From an uncultured Prochlorococcus sp. (lineage in GTDB: Bacteria > Cyanobacteriota > Cyanobacteriia > PCC-6307 > Cyanobiaceae), in assembly GCA_902600475.1 (NCBI GenBank), contig CACKJM010000001.1, forward strand, positions 64,685-128,684: 64,000 nt of DNA, written 5' to 3'. The notes beneath the pieces were generated by a model. The model searched no databases, had not been told where the DNA came from, and worked only from the letters and a program-made list of their open reading frames with translations. Shown here piece after piece: positions 21,605 to 35,948 of this stretch (position 1 is the stretch's first letter; each line of letters starts with the position of its first letter). The position numbers were made by a program, and so were the translations under genes.

Positions 21605-22996
21605 ATGAAGATTTCTGATAAATTTCATTTAGAAGACATTAATAAATTAAAGAATACAGTTCTCACTGGTAAAACGGAAAATATAAAATGGCGGATCCAA
21701 CATCTCAATATAGTTTCTAGACTTTTGGATGAAAATAAAAAAGAGATAATAAAATCACTTTTTGTTGATCTCGGTAAATCTGAAATTGAAGGGCTTTCAG
21801 AAATCCTTTTAGTGAAAGAAGAAATTTCACTCATAAAAAAGAGACTCAATTCTTGGATGCGACCAAAAAAGATTGATACTCCTTTTTATCTATTTCCATC
21901 ATCCTCCAAAGTTATTTATGAACCTCTTGGGTGTGTCTTAATTCTTGGTCCTTATAATTATCCATTACTTTATGTTTTAAAGCCATTAGTAAATATTTTC
22001 TCAGCAGGAAATACTGCAGTTATAAAACCATCAGAGAAATGTCCTGCAACTTCAAAACTTATTAAGAATCTTACTTCCAAATATTTCCATAAAGATGTCC
22101 TAATAACAGTAGAGGGTGACTATAAACAATCCATAAAATTAATTAGACAAAATTTTGACCACATATTTTTTACAGGAAGTACTGAAAATGGAAAATCTAT
22201 AATGAAATTAGCTTCAAAAAACTTAACTCCATTAACTCTTGAGTTAAGCGGAACAAATCCTGTAATAATTTTCAAGAATGCAAATTTAGAAGTGGCCGCT
22301 AAAAGAATTGTTTGGGGCAAATTTTTTAATTCTGGTCAATCCTGCATGGCTCCGAATCATATCTTTGTAGATAAAGAAATTGAAACTATTTTTATAGAAA
22401 AATTAAAGAAATGCATAATAAGTTTTTACGGAGATAATCCAATTATTTCCGAAAACTTATCAAAATTAGAGAAGAAGCAATTTACTTCAACGGTAGAAAT
22501 TCTAAAACAATATAAAAAAGAAAAAAGAATTTTATTTGGTGGGACTTTTAGTAAAAAAAAGTTGAAAATATCTCCTACAATTTTGAGATCTAAATTAAAT
22601 GAAACAGATATTTTGCAGAAAGAACTATTCAGTTCACTTCTTCCAGTGATTGGAATCAATGACGAGGAATCAGCTTTAAAACAGATTAGTCAAACATCAA
22701 AACCATTAGCAATCTACTTATTTGGAGGCAATAAAAAAATCCATAATCATATTTCAAACGTAACTAGCTCAGGAACAATTTGCATAAATGATGTGATGTT
22801 ACCAGTTCTTATTCCGAATTTACCGTTTGGAGGTGTTGGGCAAAGTGGTATTGGTAAATTTCACGGTGAAGAAGGGTTTCGAAATTTTTCAAATCAAAAA
22901 TCTATTACTTTTAAAGGATTTTTATTTGATTTAAATCTGCGGTATCCTCCCTACGAAAGAGTAAAGAAATTTTTGAAGTTTATTTTTAAGGTTTAA
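21605..22996 (+). CDS. NAD(P)-dependent aldehyde dehydrogenase, class 3 type
   Basis: A 463-residue ALDH of the fatty aldehyde dehydrogenase (class 3) type. PLGCVLILGPYNYPLLYVLK holds the coenzyme region, LTLELSGTNPV contributes the general base Glu213, and FFNSGQSCMAPN the catalytic Cys247. The C-terminal tail is hydrophobic and basic (FLFDLNLRYPPYERVKKFLK), as in membrane-associated fatty aldehyde dehydrogenases. Cyanobacteria use such enzymes to oxidise fatty aldehydes, a branch of the alkane-forming pathway; the substrate here is inferred. Stand-alone gene. Confidence 0.87.
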   Translation: MKISDKFHLEDINKLKNTVLTGKTENIKWRIQHLNIVSRLLDENKKEIIKSLFVDLGKSEIEGLSEILLVKEEISLIKKRLNSWMRPKKIDTPFYLFPSSSKVIYEPLGCVLILGPYNYPLLYVLKPLVNIFSAGNTAVIKPSEKCPATSKLIKNLTSKYFHKDVLITVEGDYKQSIKLIRQNFDHIFFTGSTENGKSIMKLASKNLTPLTLELSGTNPVIIFKNANLEVAAKRIVWGKFFNSGQSCMAPNHIFVDKEIETIFIEKLKKCIISFYGDNPIISENLSKLEKKQFTSTVEILKQYKKEKRILFGGTFSKKKLKISPTILRSKLNETDILQKELFSSLLPVIGINDEESALKQISQTSKPLAIYLFGGNKKIHNHISNVTSSGTICINDVMLPVLIPNLPFGGVGQSGIGKFHGEEGFRNFSNQKSITFKGFLFDLNLRYPPYERVKKFLKFIFKV

Positions 22997-23068
22997 ATAA
23001 CTTAAATTTTTTTCAAAAACCTAGCGATTTCAATTTAAAAGATTATCTTTAAATAAACAGTGGAGTTT

Positions 23069-23752
23069 ATGAAATTTGCATTTTTAGTAATTGTTATATT
23101 TATTAATTTTTTTTATCACGCATTGATAAAGTCCGAAGAAAAAATTCATATAGTAAAAAGTGGGGATACTTTATCAAGCATTTCAAAATTCTATTCAATA
23201 AAAAAAGATTTAATTATGCAATTGAATAACTTAAAAAATGAAAATTATATCTTTGTTGGCCAAAATCTCATTATCTCCAAATCTCCTGAAAATGCTACAA
23301 AACAATCAGATTTAATAAATAATTATCATACTGTTCAAACAGGCGAAAATCTTACTGAGATATCAAGCAAATATAAGTTAAATTTAAAATATTTGATAGA
23401 AATTAATAATCTCATAAATCCAGATTCCATAAAAGTTGGGCAAAAGCTCCGTTTAACCAAAAATGAACGAATTAGTTCAGAAAATTATAAAATAACTAAA
23501 AACAAGAAAAATAATGAATTAGTTGAGTCAGATACACAAATTTATGGTCCATTAACTATTCAAAGTAAATCATATGAAAAAATTAAAAGTAGAAAAGTTT
23601 TAAGTGTACTCAATCAGGAAAATAAAAAGCTTATTCTTTCAATCAGTTGCGATACCAATGAATTAGATGTAAGAATCCCAGGCAGAAAATGGAGGGGTGG
23701 TGAGCCTCCTAAAGAAGAATTCGAGAAAAATTTAATAAATGATTTTTGTTAG
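23069..23752 (+). CDS. exported LysM-repeat protein
   Basis: The start ATG 23069 is preferred over GTG 23060 because GGAG lies just before it and a signal peptide then begins directly (MKFAFLVIVIFINFFYHALI). Two LysM domains follow: HIVKSGDTLSSISKFYSIKK (about 28-72) and HTVQTGENLTEISSKYKLNL (about 90-135). LysM binds peptidoglycan, so the protein is probably periplasmic or wall-associated. The C-terminal 80 residues form an unassigned domain (LDVRIPGRKWRGGEPPKEEF) with no recognisable hydrolase residues. Confidence 0.8.
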   Translation: MKFAFLVIVIFINFFYHALIKSEEKIHIVKSGDTLSSISKFYSIKKDLIMQLNNLKNENYIFVGQNLIISKSPENATKQSDLINNYHTVQTGENLTEISSKYKLNLKYLIEINNLINPDSIKVGQKLRLTKNERISSENYKITKNKKNNELVESDTQIYGPLTIQSKSYEKIKSRKVLSVLNQENKKLILSISCDTNELDVRIPGRKWRGGEPPKEEFEKNLINDFC

Positions 23753-23832
23753 AACTTTTAATTAATATGTGTGAATAATTTGTCTAAGATTATTAATGAT
23801 GAGTTATTCTTTAAAAAGTTAAATTTATAGTA

Positions 23833-24042
23833 ATGGCAATTTCAAGAGGAGATCTCGTAAGAGTTAAAAGACCAGAATCATATTGGTACAACGAAATAGG
23901 TAAAGTTGCTTCAGTAGATACATCTGGGATTAAATATAACTGCGTAGTTAGATTCGATAAAGTAAATTACGCTGGTATTAGCGGAACTGATGGTGGAGCA
24001 AATACAAATAATTTTGCTGAAAGTGAATTAGAGAAAGCTTAA
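23833..24042 (+). CDS. psaE: photosystem I reaction centre subunit IV
   Basis: A 69-residue extrinsic PSI subunit on the cytoplasmic (stromal) face that stabilises ferredoxin docking and supports cyclic flow. The SH3-like sequence [20 protein letters not shown], then [11 protein letters not shown] and a C-terminal [11 protein letters not shown], is diagnostic. Length is normal (about 70). It stands alone as in most cyanobacteria, four bases before mutM. Confidence 0.97.
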   Translation: MAISRGDLVRVKRPESYWYNEIGKVASVDTSGIKYNCVVRFDKVNYAGISGTDGGANTNNFAESELEKA

Positions 24043-24046
24043 ATAA

Positions 24047-24928
24047 TTGCCAGAATTACCTGAAGTAGAAACTGTTAGAAGAGGTTTAGAGCAAAAACTT
24101 AATAACTTTATTGTTAAAAAAGTAGAAGTCTGTAGGGATTCAACAGTAGCATTCCCTGCTAATAAAGAAGAATTTATTAAAGGACTTAAGAATTCGCTCT
24201 TATATAAATGGAATAGGAGAGGAAAATATTTAATAGCTGAACTAAAAAAAATTGATCATGAGAATATTCAAACTAATGAAAAAATAACATTAAAACAAAA
24301 TGGATTTCTTGTGGTACATCTACGAATGACTGGATATTTCAAATTTATTAAAAACTCTGCGCCGCCCTGTAAACATACAAGAATAAGATTTTTCGATAAA
24401 AATAATAATGAGCTTAGATACATTGACGTAAGAAGTTTTGGCCAAATGTGGTGGATTAAGCAAGGGTTATCGGCCAATAAAATAATCAAGGGATTAGGCG
24501 CATTAGGACCAGAACCATTTTCTAAAGAATTTGATACAAAATACCTTAAGAAAATTATTTCAAAAAGAACAAAATCTATAAAAGCTATTCTATTAGATCA
24601 AACGATAGTAGCAGGTATAGGTAATATTTATGCTGATGAAAGTTTATATTCGGCTGGCATATCACCTTTTAGGGAAGCTCAAACAATAAAGAAAAATGAG
24701 TTAATCAAACTAAAAGAATCAATAGTAACTGTATTAAAAAAAAGTATAGGTTCTGGGGGGACTACATTTAGTGATTTTAGAGACTTGGATGGAGAGGATG
24801 GGAATTTTGGTTTACAGACAAATGTTTACAGGAGGAATGGTAAAGAATGTCATAAATGTGGAAATTTAATTGAAAGGCAAAAAATTACTGGAAGAAGTAC
24901 ACATTGGTGTCCTAAATGCCAAAAATAA
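24047..24928 (+). CDS. mutM: formamidopyrimidine-DNA glycosylase
   Basis: A 293-residue base-excision repair enzyme that removes 8-oxoguanine and ring-opened purines. The start is the TTG at 24047, because the frame then reads [14 protein letters not shown], the mandatory N-terminal proline nucleophile segment. The domain order is complete: catalytic N-terminus with Glu3 and Lys at about 60, the H2TH helix region, and a zinc finger at the C-terminus ([20 protein letters not shown], then CPKC). The gene begins four bases after psaE and may be co-transcribed. Confidence 0.95.
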   Translation: MPELPEVETVRRGLEQKLNNFIVKKVEVCRDSTVAFPANKEEFIKGLKNSLLYKWNRRGKYLIAELKKIDHENIQTNEKITLKQNGFLVVHLRMTGYFKFIKNSAPPCKHTRIRFFDKNNNELRYIDVRSFGQMWWIKQGLSANKIIKGLGALGPEPFSKEFDTKYLKKIISKRTKSIKAILLDQTIVAGIGNIYADESLYSAGISPFREAQTIKKNELIKLKESIVTVLKKSIGSGGTTFSDFRDLDGEDGNFGLQTNVYRRNGKECHKCGNLIERQKITGRSTHWCPKCQK

Positions 24929-24963
24929 AAAAGGGCTTACTCAAGCAGAGTAAACCCTTTTAA
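24929..24963. terminator. terminator between mutM and the rRNA operon (likely bidirectional)
   Basis: GGGCTTACTC pairs with GAGTAAACCC (about 24933-24957), with A tracts to the left and T tracts to the right, so it can act on the plus strand for psaE-mutM and on the minus strand for the rRNA operon whose 5S ends nearby. Confidence 0.8.
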
Positions 24964-24970
24964 ATATTTT

Positions 24971-25089
24971 TACCTGGCATTGAGCTATTTTCTCAAGGGG
25001 CTACCCCCTAAATATTTTCGCCGCTGATGCGTTTCACAACCGAGTTCGAGATGGATCGGAGTGGTTCCACATCGCCATGAACACCAGGA
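24971..25089 (-). rRNA. rrf: 5S ribosomal RNA
   Basis: On the minus strand the sequence begins TCCTGGTGTTCATGGCGATG and includes CCACTCCGATCCATCTCGAA, the conserved 5S loop B/C region; the ends pair (TCCTGG with CCAGGT). The length of about 119 fits. It is the last gene of the rRNA operon, 64 bases after the 23S end, and is followed by the shared terminator. Confidence 0.93.
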
Positions 25090-25152
25090 TAGTGTGAACC
25101 TTGAGAACTGCATAGAAAATTATAAATTTAAAGACGATAAATTAAGTTTATT

Positions 25153-28028
<2,876 letters not shown>

Positions 28029-28285
28029 ATAACTTCAAAAATTGAAGCATCAGCTTAATAGAATTGTTATTAATGCATTTGCAAAAATAATAAATCTGCA
28101 TCATTAAAGATGCTTATTGTCTTTAAAAATAATCTATGCAGTTGTCAAGGTTCTCTGAAAACAATGAAATTAATTCAATGAGTCCAGCATCTTAATGAAA
28201 TTAAATTAGGAAGCTAGATTCGTTCAGAATTTGATCACACCTAAAAAATTTCCCTTCTTTAAATTATGGAAGAGGTGGTAATCAG

Positions 28286-28358
28286 TGGAGGTAAGCGGAC
28301 TCGAACCGCTGACATCCTGCTTGCAAAGCAGGCGCTCTACCAACTGAGCTATACCCCC
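28286..28358 (-). tRNA. tRNA-Ala (anticodon TGC)
   Basis: A 73-base cloverleaf on the minus strand starts GGGGGTATAGCTCAGTTGG and ends CCGCTTACCTCCA; the anticodon loop reads TTTGCAA. It lies in the spacer between 23S and tRNA-Ile, the usual cyanobacterial arrangement. Confidence 0.95.
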
Positions 28359-28369
28359 AACATAGAGTA

Positions 28370-28443
<74 letters not shown>

Positions 28444-28567
28444 AGGAAAAAAAATGGGTGTGACCTAGAAAAAAACTTAGGAAATAAAATCCTCAATAAA
28501 TTAAGAATGTGAGATACCGATCGACCTAAGGTGACAAAATTAATATTTAACATTTTGTTGTCTCCCT

Positions 28568-30058
<1,491 letters not shown>

Positions 30059-30315
30059 AATCCTTTTGTAGATAAATCTACTCAATATGAATTGCATCCT
30101 CCAAATAAAATCAAGATTAACTTAAGTTATTTAGGTTCAGCCTCCTTAAATCATTAAGGATTACTTTGAGTGCACATTAAAAATATTTCAAAGTGACTTT
30201 CCAAGATCTCAGATCCGTTGGTTTTCAAAAAACTAAAAGTTAGCAATTGAAAACAATTTTATATATTCTTGACGGGACCTCACACCTTTATTGCAAATAC
30301 ATCTCAAAATTACCA

Positions 30316-30344
30316 AATTTAAATTTAGTAAAGTTTTGACGCAA
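30316..30344 (-). promoter_or_regulatory. possible rRNA operon promoter
   Basis: On the minus strand TTGCGT at 30344-30339 is followed after 17 bases by TAAATT at 30321-30316, a weak but correctly spaced sigma-70-type promoter about 250 bases before the 16S. The 30059-30665 gap holds no protein gene I can support. Other candidates exist in this AT-rich stretch, so the assignment is tentative. Confidence 0.3.
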
Positions 30345-30414
30345 TAAAAGCATCAGTTCCTAAGTTTTTAAATTTTCTAGGTGCCGAGTTAAACAACAAG
30401 TGTATAACTCACTT

Positions 30415-30432
30415 AGAAGGGGAAACCCTTCT
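30415..30432. repeat. hairpin with a GAAA tetraloop in the rRNA-invertase gap
   Basis: AGAAGGG at 30415-30421 pairs perfectly with CCCTTCT at 30426-30432 around a GAAA (GNRA-type) tetraloop on the plus strand. No T run follows, so it is not a standard terminator. It lies in the 30059-30665 gap between the divergently arranged rRNA operon and invertase gene. The GNRA loop reads only on the plus strand, suggesting a stable element in a plus-strand leader or small RNA. Confidence 0.35.
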
Positions 30433-30665
30433 TCTGGCTGAAAATAATGACCGAAACCAAATCTCCAAAAAATTCAATCATTTCCAAAAATTAGATTTAA
30501 GATAATTGATTGAATAATGCAAAAAATAAATAATTTTGCCCAGAAGAAAATACTAAACCATCCGACTGTAATTATGCAACCTTTTATACAAAAATTTTTT
30601 ATTAATTTTTTATTTGTTCAAAGTATCATTAAACAACTAGGCTTAAATAAAGGGATATCAATGAA

Positions 30666-32105
30666 ATGGCAGAAAGATTTAGTCAAAAAAATTTAAGAGT
30701 AAGACCAAGTTCTGATGAAGAGAAAATTGTAACAAATGCAAAAAAACACTTCGAAAAGACTTTAGTCGAAATATCAGGAGAATTAGTAGGAAGTGTTGCG
30801 GCACTAGAACACCCAACAAAAAATAAAAAATTAAATTATGGAGAAATATTTTTAAGAGACAACGTACCAGTAATGATTTACCTCATCACTCAAAGACGAT
30901 ACGAAATTGTAAAAAAATTCCTTACTGTATGCCTTGAGTTACAAAGCACTAATTATCAAACGAGAGGAGTATTTCCTACAAGTTTTGTTGAAGAAAATGG
31001 AAAACTTATTGGAGACTATGGTCAAAGATCGATTGGCAGAATTACTTCAGCTGATGCAAGTTTATGGTGGCCGATTTTATGTTGGTATTATGTAAATAAA
31101 AGCGGTGATTATGCTTTCGGAAAAAGTCAGAGCGTTCAAAGAGGTATTCAACTTTTACTAGATTTAGTTCTTCATCCAACATTTGAGGGGACTCCAGTAC
31201 TTTTTGTCCCAGATTGTGCGTTCATGATTGATAGACCTATGGATGTATGGGGGGCCCCTTTAGAAGTTGAAGTTTTACTTCATGGATGTTTAAAAAGCTG
31301 TATAAATTTAATGGAATTGAGTCGAGCAGATCATGTAAGTAGACTATTAGATCAAAGACTTATTCTTACAAATCAATGGGTTAAAGATTTAGGAAGTTTT
31401 CTCTTAAAACATTATTGGGTTACCAGCCAAACGATGCAAATTTTAAGAAGAAGGCCTACTGAGCAGTATGGAGATGATCAACACTTCAATGAATTTAATG
31501 TTCAACCTCAAGTAGTTCCTTCATGGCTTCAAGATTGGTTAGAAAATAGAGGAGGTTATTTAATAGGGAATATTAGAACAGGAAGGCCGGACTTTAGGTT
31601 TTATAGTTTAGGAAATTCTTTAGCCTGTATTTTTGGAGTTCTCCCCCCCGCAGAACAAAGAGCTTTATTTAGATTAGTTTTACACAATAGACAGCACTTG
31701 ATGGCTCAAATGCCTATGAGAATTTGTCATCCTCATATGGATGTCGAAGAATGGCAAAATAAAACTGGTTCAGATCCTAAGAATTGGCCTTGGAGCTACC
31801 ATAATGGTGGACATTGGCCTAGCTTGCTTTGGTTTTTTGGTACGGCTGTTCTTTTACATCACAAAAAGTTCCCCTCTGATGATGTAATTCTTATGCAAGA
31901 AATGAAATCTTTAATTGAGGAGTCATATTGGTGCCAACTTAATCAATTGCCAAAACAAGAATGGGCAGAATATTTTGACGGTCCTACAGGTACTTGGGTC
32001 GGGCAACAATCAAGAACATATCAAACTTGGACAATAGTTGGCTTTTTATTAATGCACCACTTTCTAAGGACAGATGATAATGATTTAGATATGTTTAAAA
32101 TATAA
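30666..32105 (+). CDS. alkaline/neutral invertase (GH100)
   Basis: A 479-residue cytosolic enzyme that hydrolyses sucrose to glucose and fructose. It matches GH100: YGEIFLRDNVPVMIYLITQR (acid/base region), QTRGVFPTSFVEEN, IGRITSADASLWWPILCWYY, and WPWSYHNGGHWPSLLWFF, with the family's aspartate and glutamate pair in conserved positions. There is no signal peptide. Cyanobacteria make sucrose as a compatible solute, so this gene serves its turnover. It is full length, divergent from the rRNA operon and convergent with petBD. Confidence 0.92.
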   Translation: MAERFSQKNLRVRPSSDEEKIVTNAKKHFEKTLVEISGELVGSVAALEHPTKNKKLNYGEIFLRDNVPVMIYLITQRRYEIVKKFLTVCLELQSTNYQTRGVFPTSFVEENGKLIGDYGQRSIGRITSADASLWWPILCWYYVNKSGDYAFGKSQSVQRGIQLLLDLVLHPTFEGTPVLFVPDCAFMIDRPMDVWGAPLEVEVLLHGCLKSCINLMELSRADHVSRLLDQRLILTNQWVKDLGSFLLKHYWVTSQTMQILRRRPTEQYGDDQHFNEFNVQPQVVPSWLQDWLENRGGYLIGNIRTGRPDFRFYSLGNSLACIFGVLPPAEQRALFRLVLHNRQHLMAQMPMRICHPHMDVEEWQNKTGSDPKNWPWSYHNGGHWPSLLWFFGTAVLLHHKKFPSDDVILMQEMKSLIEESYWCQLNQLPKQEWAEYFDGPTGTWVGQQSRTYQTWTIVGFLLMHHFLRTDDNDLDMFKI

Positions 32106-32108
32106 ATT

Positions 32109-32591
32109 TTAAAATAAACCTAAAGTTAGAGATTTATCAATAGGTAAACAAGCACCTATACCTAGATATATTGTCAAGAAAGTACCAAACAAGAAAACTG
32201 ACATTGCAATTGGTCGCCTAAAAGGGTTAGAAAACTTATTAACGTTTTCAATGAAAGGTAAAATCATTAATCCAAGAGGAATTAAGGTTTGAAGTGCAAT
32301 ACCCAAAAGTTTGTTAGGAACAACCCTGAGTATTTGGAAAACTGGATATAGATACCATTCAGGTAATATTTCTAATGGGGTAGCGAAAGGATTTGCTTTA
32401 TCACCCAACATAGCCGGATCAAGAACTGCCAGACCAACGACACATGCAATAGTACCTAGAATAACTACGGGGAATATATATAATAAGTCATTTGGCCAAG
32501 CTGGTTCACCGTAATAGTTATGACCCATACCTTTAGCCAATTTGGCTCTTAATTTTGGATCTGATAAATCTGGTTTTTTTAACGTTGACAT
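32109..32591 (-). CDS. petD: cytochrome b6f complex subunit IV
   Basis: A 160-residue thylakoid protein with three membrane spans that forms the C-terminal half of the split cytochrome b. It begins [20 protein letters not shown] and has [18 protein letters not shown] (about 77-94), containing the PEWY plastoquinol-site motif. Full length. It lies 32 bases downstream of petB in the same orientation, the usual petBD operon. Confidence 0.97.
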
Positions 32592-32623
32592 TTTGATGTT
32601 TATAGTAACTTAAGTATAAGGAT

Positions 32624-33280
32624 TTACAGAGGACCTGAAATGCCTTGTTTACGAATCATTAGGAAATGCATCAACATAAATACAGCTAATGACCATGGCA
32701 ACACAAAGGTATGAAGACTGTAGAATCTTGTAAGAGTGGACTGTCCTACACTTTCTCCACCTCTAAGAAGTTCAACCATAAAATCACCAATAACTGGTAT
32801 GGCTGCAGGAACTCCAGAAACAATCTTAACTGCCCAATAACCAACTTGATCCCAAGGTAAAGAATAACCTGTTACACCAAAAGCTACAGTTATGACTGCC
32901 ATTACAACACCTGTAACCCATGTAAGTTCTCTTGGCCTTTTGAAACCACCGGTGAGATAAACTCTAAAGACATGAAGAATTAACATTAAAACCATCATAG
33001 AAGCACTCCATCTATGAACAGATCGTATTAACCATCCAAAACTTACGTCGGTCATCAAATAACTTACAGAACTATAAGCTTGTGTAACTGTTGGCTTATA
33101 GTAAAAAGTCATTGCAAAACCTGTTGCAAATTGAATTAAGAAGCATACTAAAGTTATGCCTCCTAAACAATAAAAAATATTTACGTGAGGGGGTACGTAC
33201 TTGGAAGTTACGTCGTCAGTTATGTCTTGGATTTCAAGTCTTTCTTGAAACCAGTCATAAACAGATGAAGAATTCGCCAT
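32624..33280 (-). CDS. petB: cytochrome b6
   Basis: A 218-residue protein with four membrane spans; it binds two b-type hemes and one c-type heme c_i in the b6f complex. Two His pairs lie in the second and fourth spans ([20 protein letters not shown] and [20 protein letters not shown]), and Cys35 near the N-terminus (FYCLGGITL) is the usual heme c_i attachment residue. Full length; divergent from ctpA with 72 bases between. Confidence 0.97.
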   Translation of the reverse strand: MANSSSVYDWFQERLEIQDITDDVTSKYVPPHVNIFYCLGGITLVCFLIQFATGFAMTFYYKPTVTQAYSSVSYLMTDVSFGWLIRSVHRWSASMMVLMLILHVFRVYLTGGFKRPRELTWVTGVVMAVITVAFGVTGYSLPWDQVGYWAVKIVSGVPAAIPVIGDFMVELLRGGESVGQSTLTRFYSLHTFVLPWSLAVFMLMHFLMIRKQGISGPL

Positions 33281-33352
33281 CCAAAAAAAAATTAGCTTTG
33301 ATATTAATGAGCTTACTTAAAATTCTTATACTTGGTGTTAACACTTAACCCA

Positions 33353-34666
33353 ATGAATTCATCTTTTAACAAACTTTTAACATTCAAAACATTAATCGCG
33401 ACATTAATGGTCATTGCTTTTTCTATTAATTTTATATTGATTGAAAGTGTAAATGCTCTCAGTGATAGCAGGCAATTAGTCCTCGACGCCTGGACCTTAG
33501 TTAATGAAGGTTTTTATGATCCGGAAAAGTTTAATGAAATACAATGGAAGAGAATTAGACAAAAAACATTACAGAAACAAATTGAAACAACTGAAGAAGC
33601 TTATTCTGCAATTGAAGACATGTTAAGACCTCTAGAAGATCCATATACAAGAATTTTACGCCCTAAAGACTATGAACTCTTGAAATCAAGCAACTTTGGT
33701 AGTGAAATTAATGGAGTTGGTCTTCAATTGGGTGAAGATAGTGATGATAAGAAAAAAATTAAAGTTATCTCCACAATTGGAGGGTCACCTGCTGAAGAAG
33801 CTGGAATAGTTAGCGGGGACTTTATAGAAAAAGTGGATGGAATTTCCTCTGAAGAATTAGGACTTGCAAATACTGCCTCCAAGTTAAGAGGTGAATCAGG
33901 AACGAAAGTTTTGGTTGAAATTTCTTCGAAATTAGGCGAAATTAGAGAAGTTGACCTAGAGAGAAGATCAGTAGATCTTAGACCAGTCAGAACAAAAAGA
34001 TTAAGAGAAGATTCACATACAATAGGATATTTGAGGATAACTCAATTTAGCGAAAGCGTCCCAAAAAAAGTTGAGGAGGCTCTTCAAGAGTTAAAAGAGA
34101 AAGAAGTTGAAGGATTAATATTAGATCTAAGAAATAATTCAGGCGGACTAGTAAGTTCAGGGATAGCAGTTGCGGACTCATTGTTGAGTGAAAAACCAGT
34201 AGTAGAGACAAAAAACAGAAATGGAATCAAGGATGCGATAGTCTCACAAAAAGAGACATCTTTTGATGGCCCGATGGTAACTTTGGTAAATAAAGGTACT
34301 GCTAGTGCTAGTGAAATACTTGCAGGATCTCTGCAAGATAACAATAGATCAATCCTTATGGGAGAACAAACTTATGGAAAAGGTTTAATTCAATCCCTAA
34401 AAAGTTTGGGAGAAGACAGTGGAATAGCAATAACAGTTGCTAGTTATTTAACTCCCAAAGGCAATAATATTCAAGGTCAAGGTATGACCCCTGACAAATT
34501 ACTTGATCTTCCTGATGCAAGTGAATATGGAGGCTCTGATGATAAATGGTTAAAAAATGCAGAATTATATCTTGAGTTACTTCTAGAAAAAAAAGAAGTT
34601 TCAAATCAAACTAATGAAACAAATCTTGAAGGAGAAAAGTTGACCAATCAAAAGATTGATAACTAG
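33353..34666 (+). CDS. ctpA: carboxyl-terminal processing protease (D1 maturation)
   Basis: A PDZ-containing serine protease that cleaves the C-terminal tail of precursor D1 in the lumen so that the manganese cluster can form. I choose ATG 33353 over a TTG upstream because a signal peptide then starts directly (NKLLTFKTLIATLMVIAFSI) with a likely cut after VNA. The PDZ domain is at about 110-195; the catalytic region includes KGTASASEILAGSLQDN with the Ser-Lys dyad, and EQTYGKGLIQSL. Length of about 437 is typical. Divergent from petBD. Confidence 0.93.
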   Translation: MNSSFNKLLTFKTLIATLMVIAFSINFILIESVNALSDSRQLVLDAWTLVNEGFYDPEKFNEIQWKRIRQKTLQKQIETTEEAYSAIEDMLRPLEDPYTRILRPKDYELLKSSNFGSEINGVGLQLGEDSDDKKKIKVISTIGGSPAEEAGIVSGDFIEKVDGISSEELGLANTASKLRGESGTKVLVEISSKLGEIREVDLERRSVDLRPVRTKRLREDSHTIGYLRITQFSESVPKKVEEALQELKEKEVEGLILDLRNNSGGLVSSGIAVADSLLSEKPVVETKNRNGIKDAIVSQKETSFDGPMVTLVNKGTASASEILAGSLQDNNRSILMGEQTYGKGLIQSLKSLGEDSGIAITVASYLTPKGNNIQGQGMTPDKLLDLPDASEYGGSDDKWLKNAELYLELLLEKKEVSNQTNETNLEGEKLTNQKIDN

Positions 34667-34681
34667 AAAATTCTAGACACT

Positions 34682-35938
34682 ATGAGTATTCAAAGAATTT
34701 TTCATGATCCAATTCATAAAGAAATAGTATTTAATTCAGGAAAGCCAGAAGAATTAATGATTATGGAATTAATTGATACAGTCGCTTTTCAAAGATTAAG
34801 AAGAATAAAACAACTTGGGGCGGCATCATTACTTTTTCATGGTGCAGAATCAAGTAGATTCACTCACTCAATTGGAGTATTTTGCATCGCAAGAAGGATA
34901 TTTAAGAGATTAATTGAGGTTAAATCTTCATTTTGTGAAAATAAATTTGTATTATATGGAGCCGCTCTACTACATGATTTAGGTCATGGACCTTTAAGCC
35001 ACACTAGTGAAGCAATATTCGATCATAATCACGAAGAATGGTCTCAAAACTTAGTTCAAAATTATTCTCCAATAAATTCAATACTCAAAAAATACGACGA
35101 TGAATTACCAAGACACATTGGGGAACTATTTGAATCAAGACAACTATTTTCAAAACCTTTAAAAACATTGATTAGCAGTGAAATTGATTGCGATCGTCTC
35201 GATTATCTTTTACGTGATAGTTACAACACAGGGACCAAATATGGCTTAGTAGATTTAGAAAGAATTATTTCAGCTCTTACTTTCTCCCCTGATGGGAATA
35301 TTGCTATCAAGCCAAAAGGAGTTATTGCTATTGAGCATTTCCTAGTACTAAGAAACTTAATGTATAGAACTATCTATAACCATAGAATAAACGAAATATC
35401 AACATGGATTTTAGAAAAAATAATCTACACAATAAAAAATCATTATAAAAAAAATATTTGGTTAGATGAATCCCTTTATAAATGGATATTTTCCCCTGCA
35501 AAGGTGGATTTTGATGATTTTATAAAAAATGATGATATTACCTTTTACTACCATTTGATTAGATGGAAAGATGAATCTTTTGAACCGCTTTCTACACTAT
35601 GCAAAATGTTTATTGATAGAGATTTATTAAAGGCATCAGACATAAGTTTTTTAAGTAAAGTAAAAAGATTAGAAATACTTGCATTTGCTAGAAAATTATG
35701 CGAATCCAAAAATTATGATTCAGAAATTTTTTGTGGAATTAAGGAAAGACCTTTTAATGGTTTTGAATCTAATAATGCATTAAAAATATGGGATGGCACT
35801 TATCAAAGTTCATTAGAAAATAGTTCTGCATTAATAAAAACTTTAATAAAATCTGCCGAAAGCTCTTTCATTATTTATCCAAGTTTGATCAAAAATGAAA
35901 TTCAAAATCAAATTTCATTGATAAAAAATTATTCATAG
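34682..35938 (+). CDS. HD-domain phosphohydrolase (dGTPase-like)
   Basis: A 418-residue protein with an HD domain: RFTHSIGVFCIARRIFKRLI (H at about 62), LLHDLGHGPLSHTSE (HD at about 101-102) and IDCDRLDYLLRDSYNTG (the final D at about 182), the metal-binding residues of the superfamily. Relatives include dGTP triphosphohydrolases and SAMHD1-like enzymes that act on nucleotides. It follows ctpA by 15 bases and is 10 bases before minC, so it may belong to the same transcript. Substrate not shown. Confidence 0.8.
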   Translation: MSIQRIFHDPIHKEIVFNSGKPEELMIMELIDTVAFQRLRRIKQLGAASLLFHGAESSRFTHSIGVFCIARRIFKRLIEVKSSFCENKFVLYGAALLHDLGHGPLSHTSEAIFDHNHEEWSQNLVQNYSPINSILKKYDDELPRHIGELFESRQLFSKPLKTLISSEIDCDRLDYLLRDSYNTGTKYGLVDLERIISALTFSPDGNIAIKPKGVIAIEHFLVLRNLMYRTIYNHRINEISTWILEKIIYTIKNHYKKNIWLDESLYKWIFSPAKVDFDDFIKNDDITFYYHLIRWKDESFEPLSTLCKMFIDRDLLKASDISFLSKVKRLEILAFARKLCESKNYDSEIFCGIKERPFNGFESNNALKIWDGTYQSSLENSSALIKTLIKSAESSFIIYPSLIKNEIQNQISLIKNYS

Positions 35939-35948
35939 ATCTAAATCA

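Noticed and set aside
30268-30290. CCTCACACC resembling the Yfr1 loop
   Set aside because: The full Yfr1 motif and its two flanking stems are not present, and the position near the rRNA operon is not where Yfr1 is expected.
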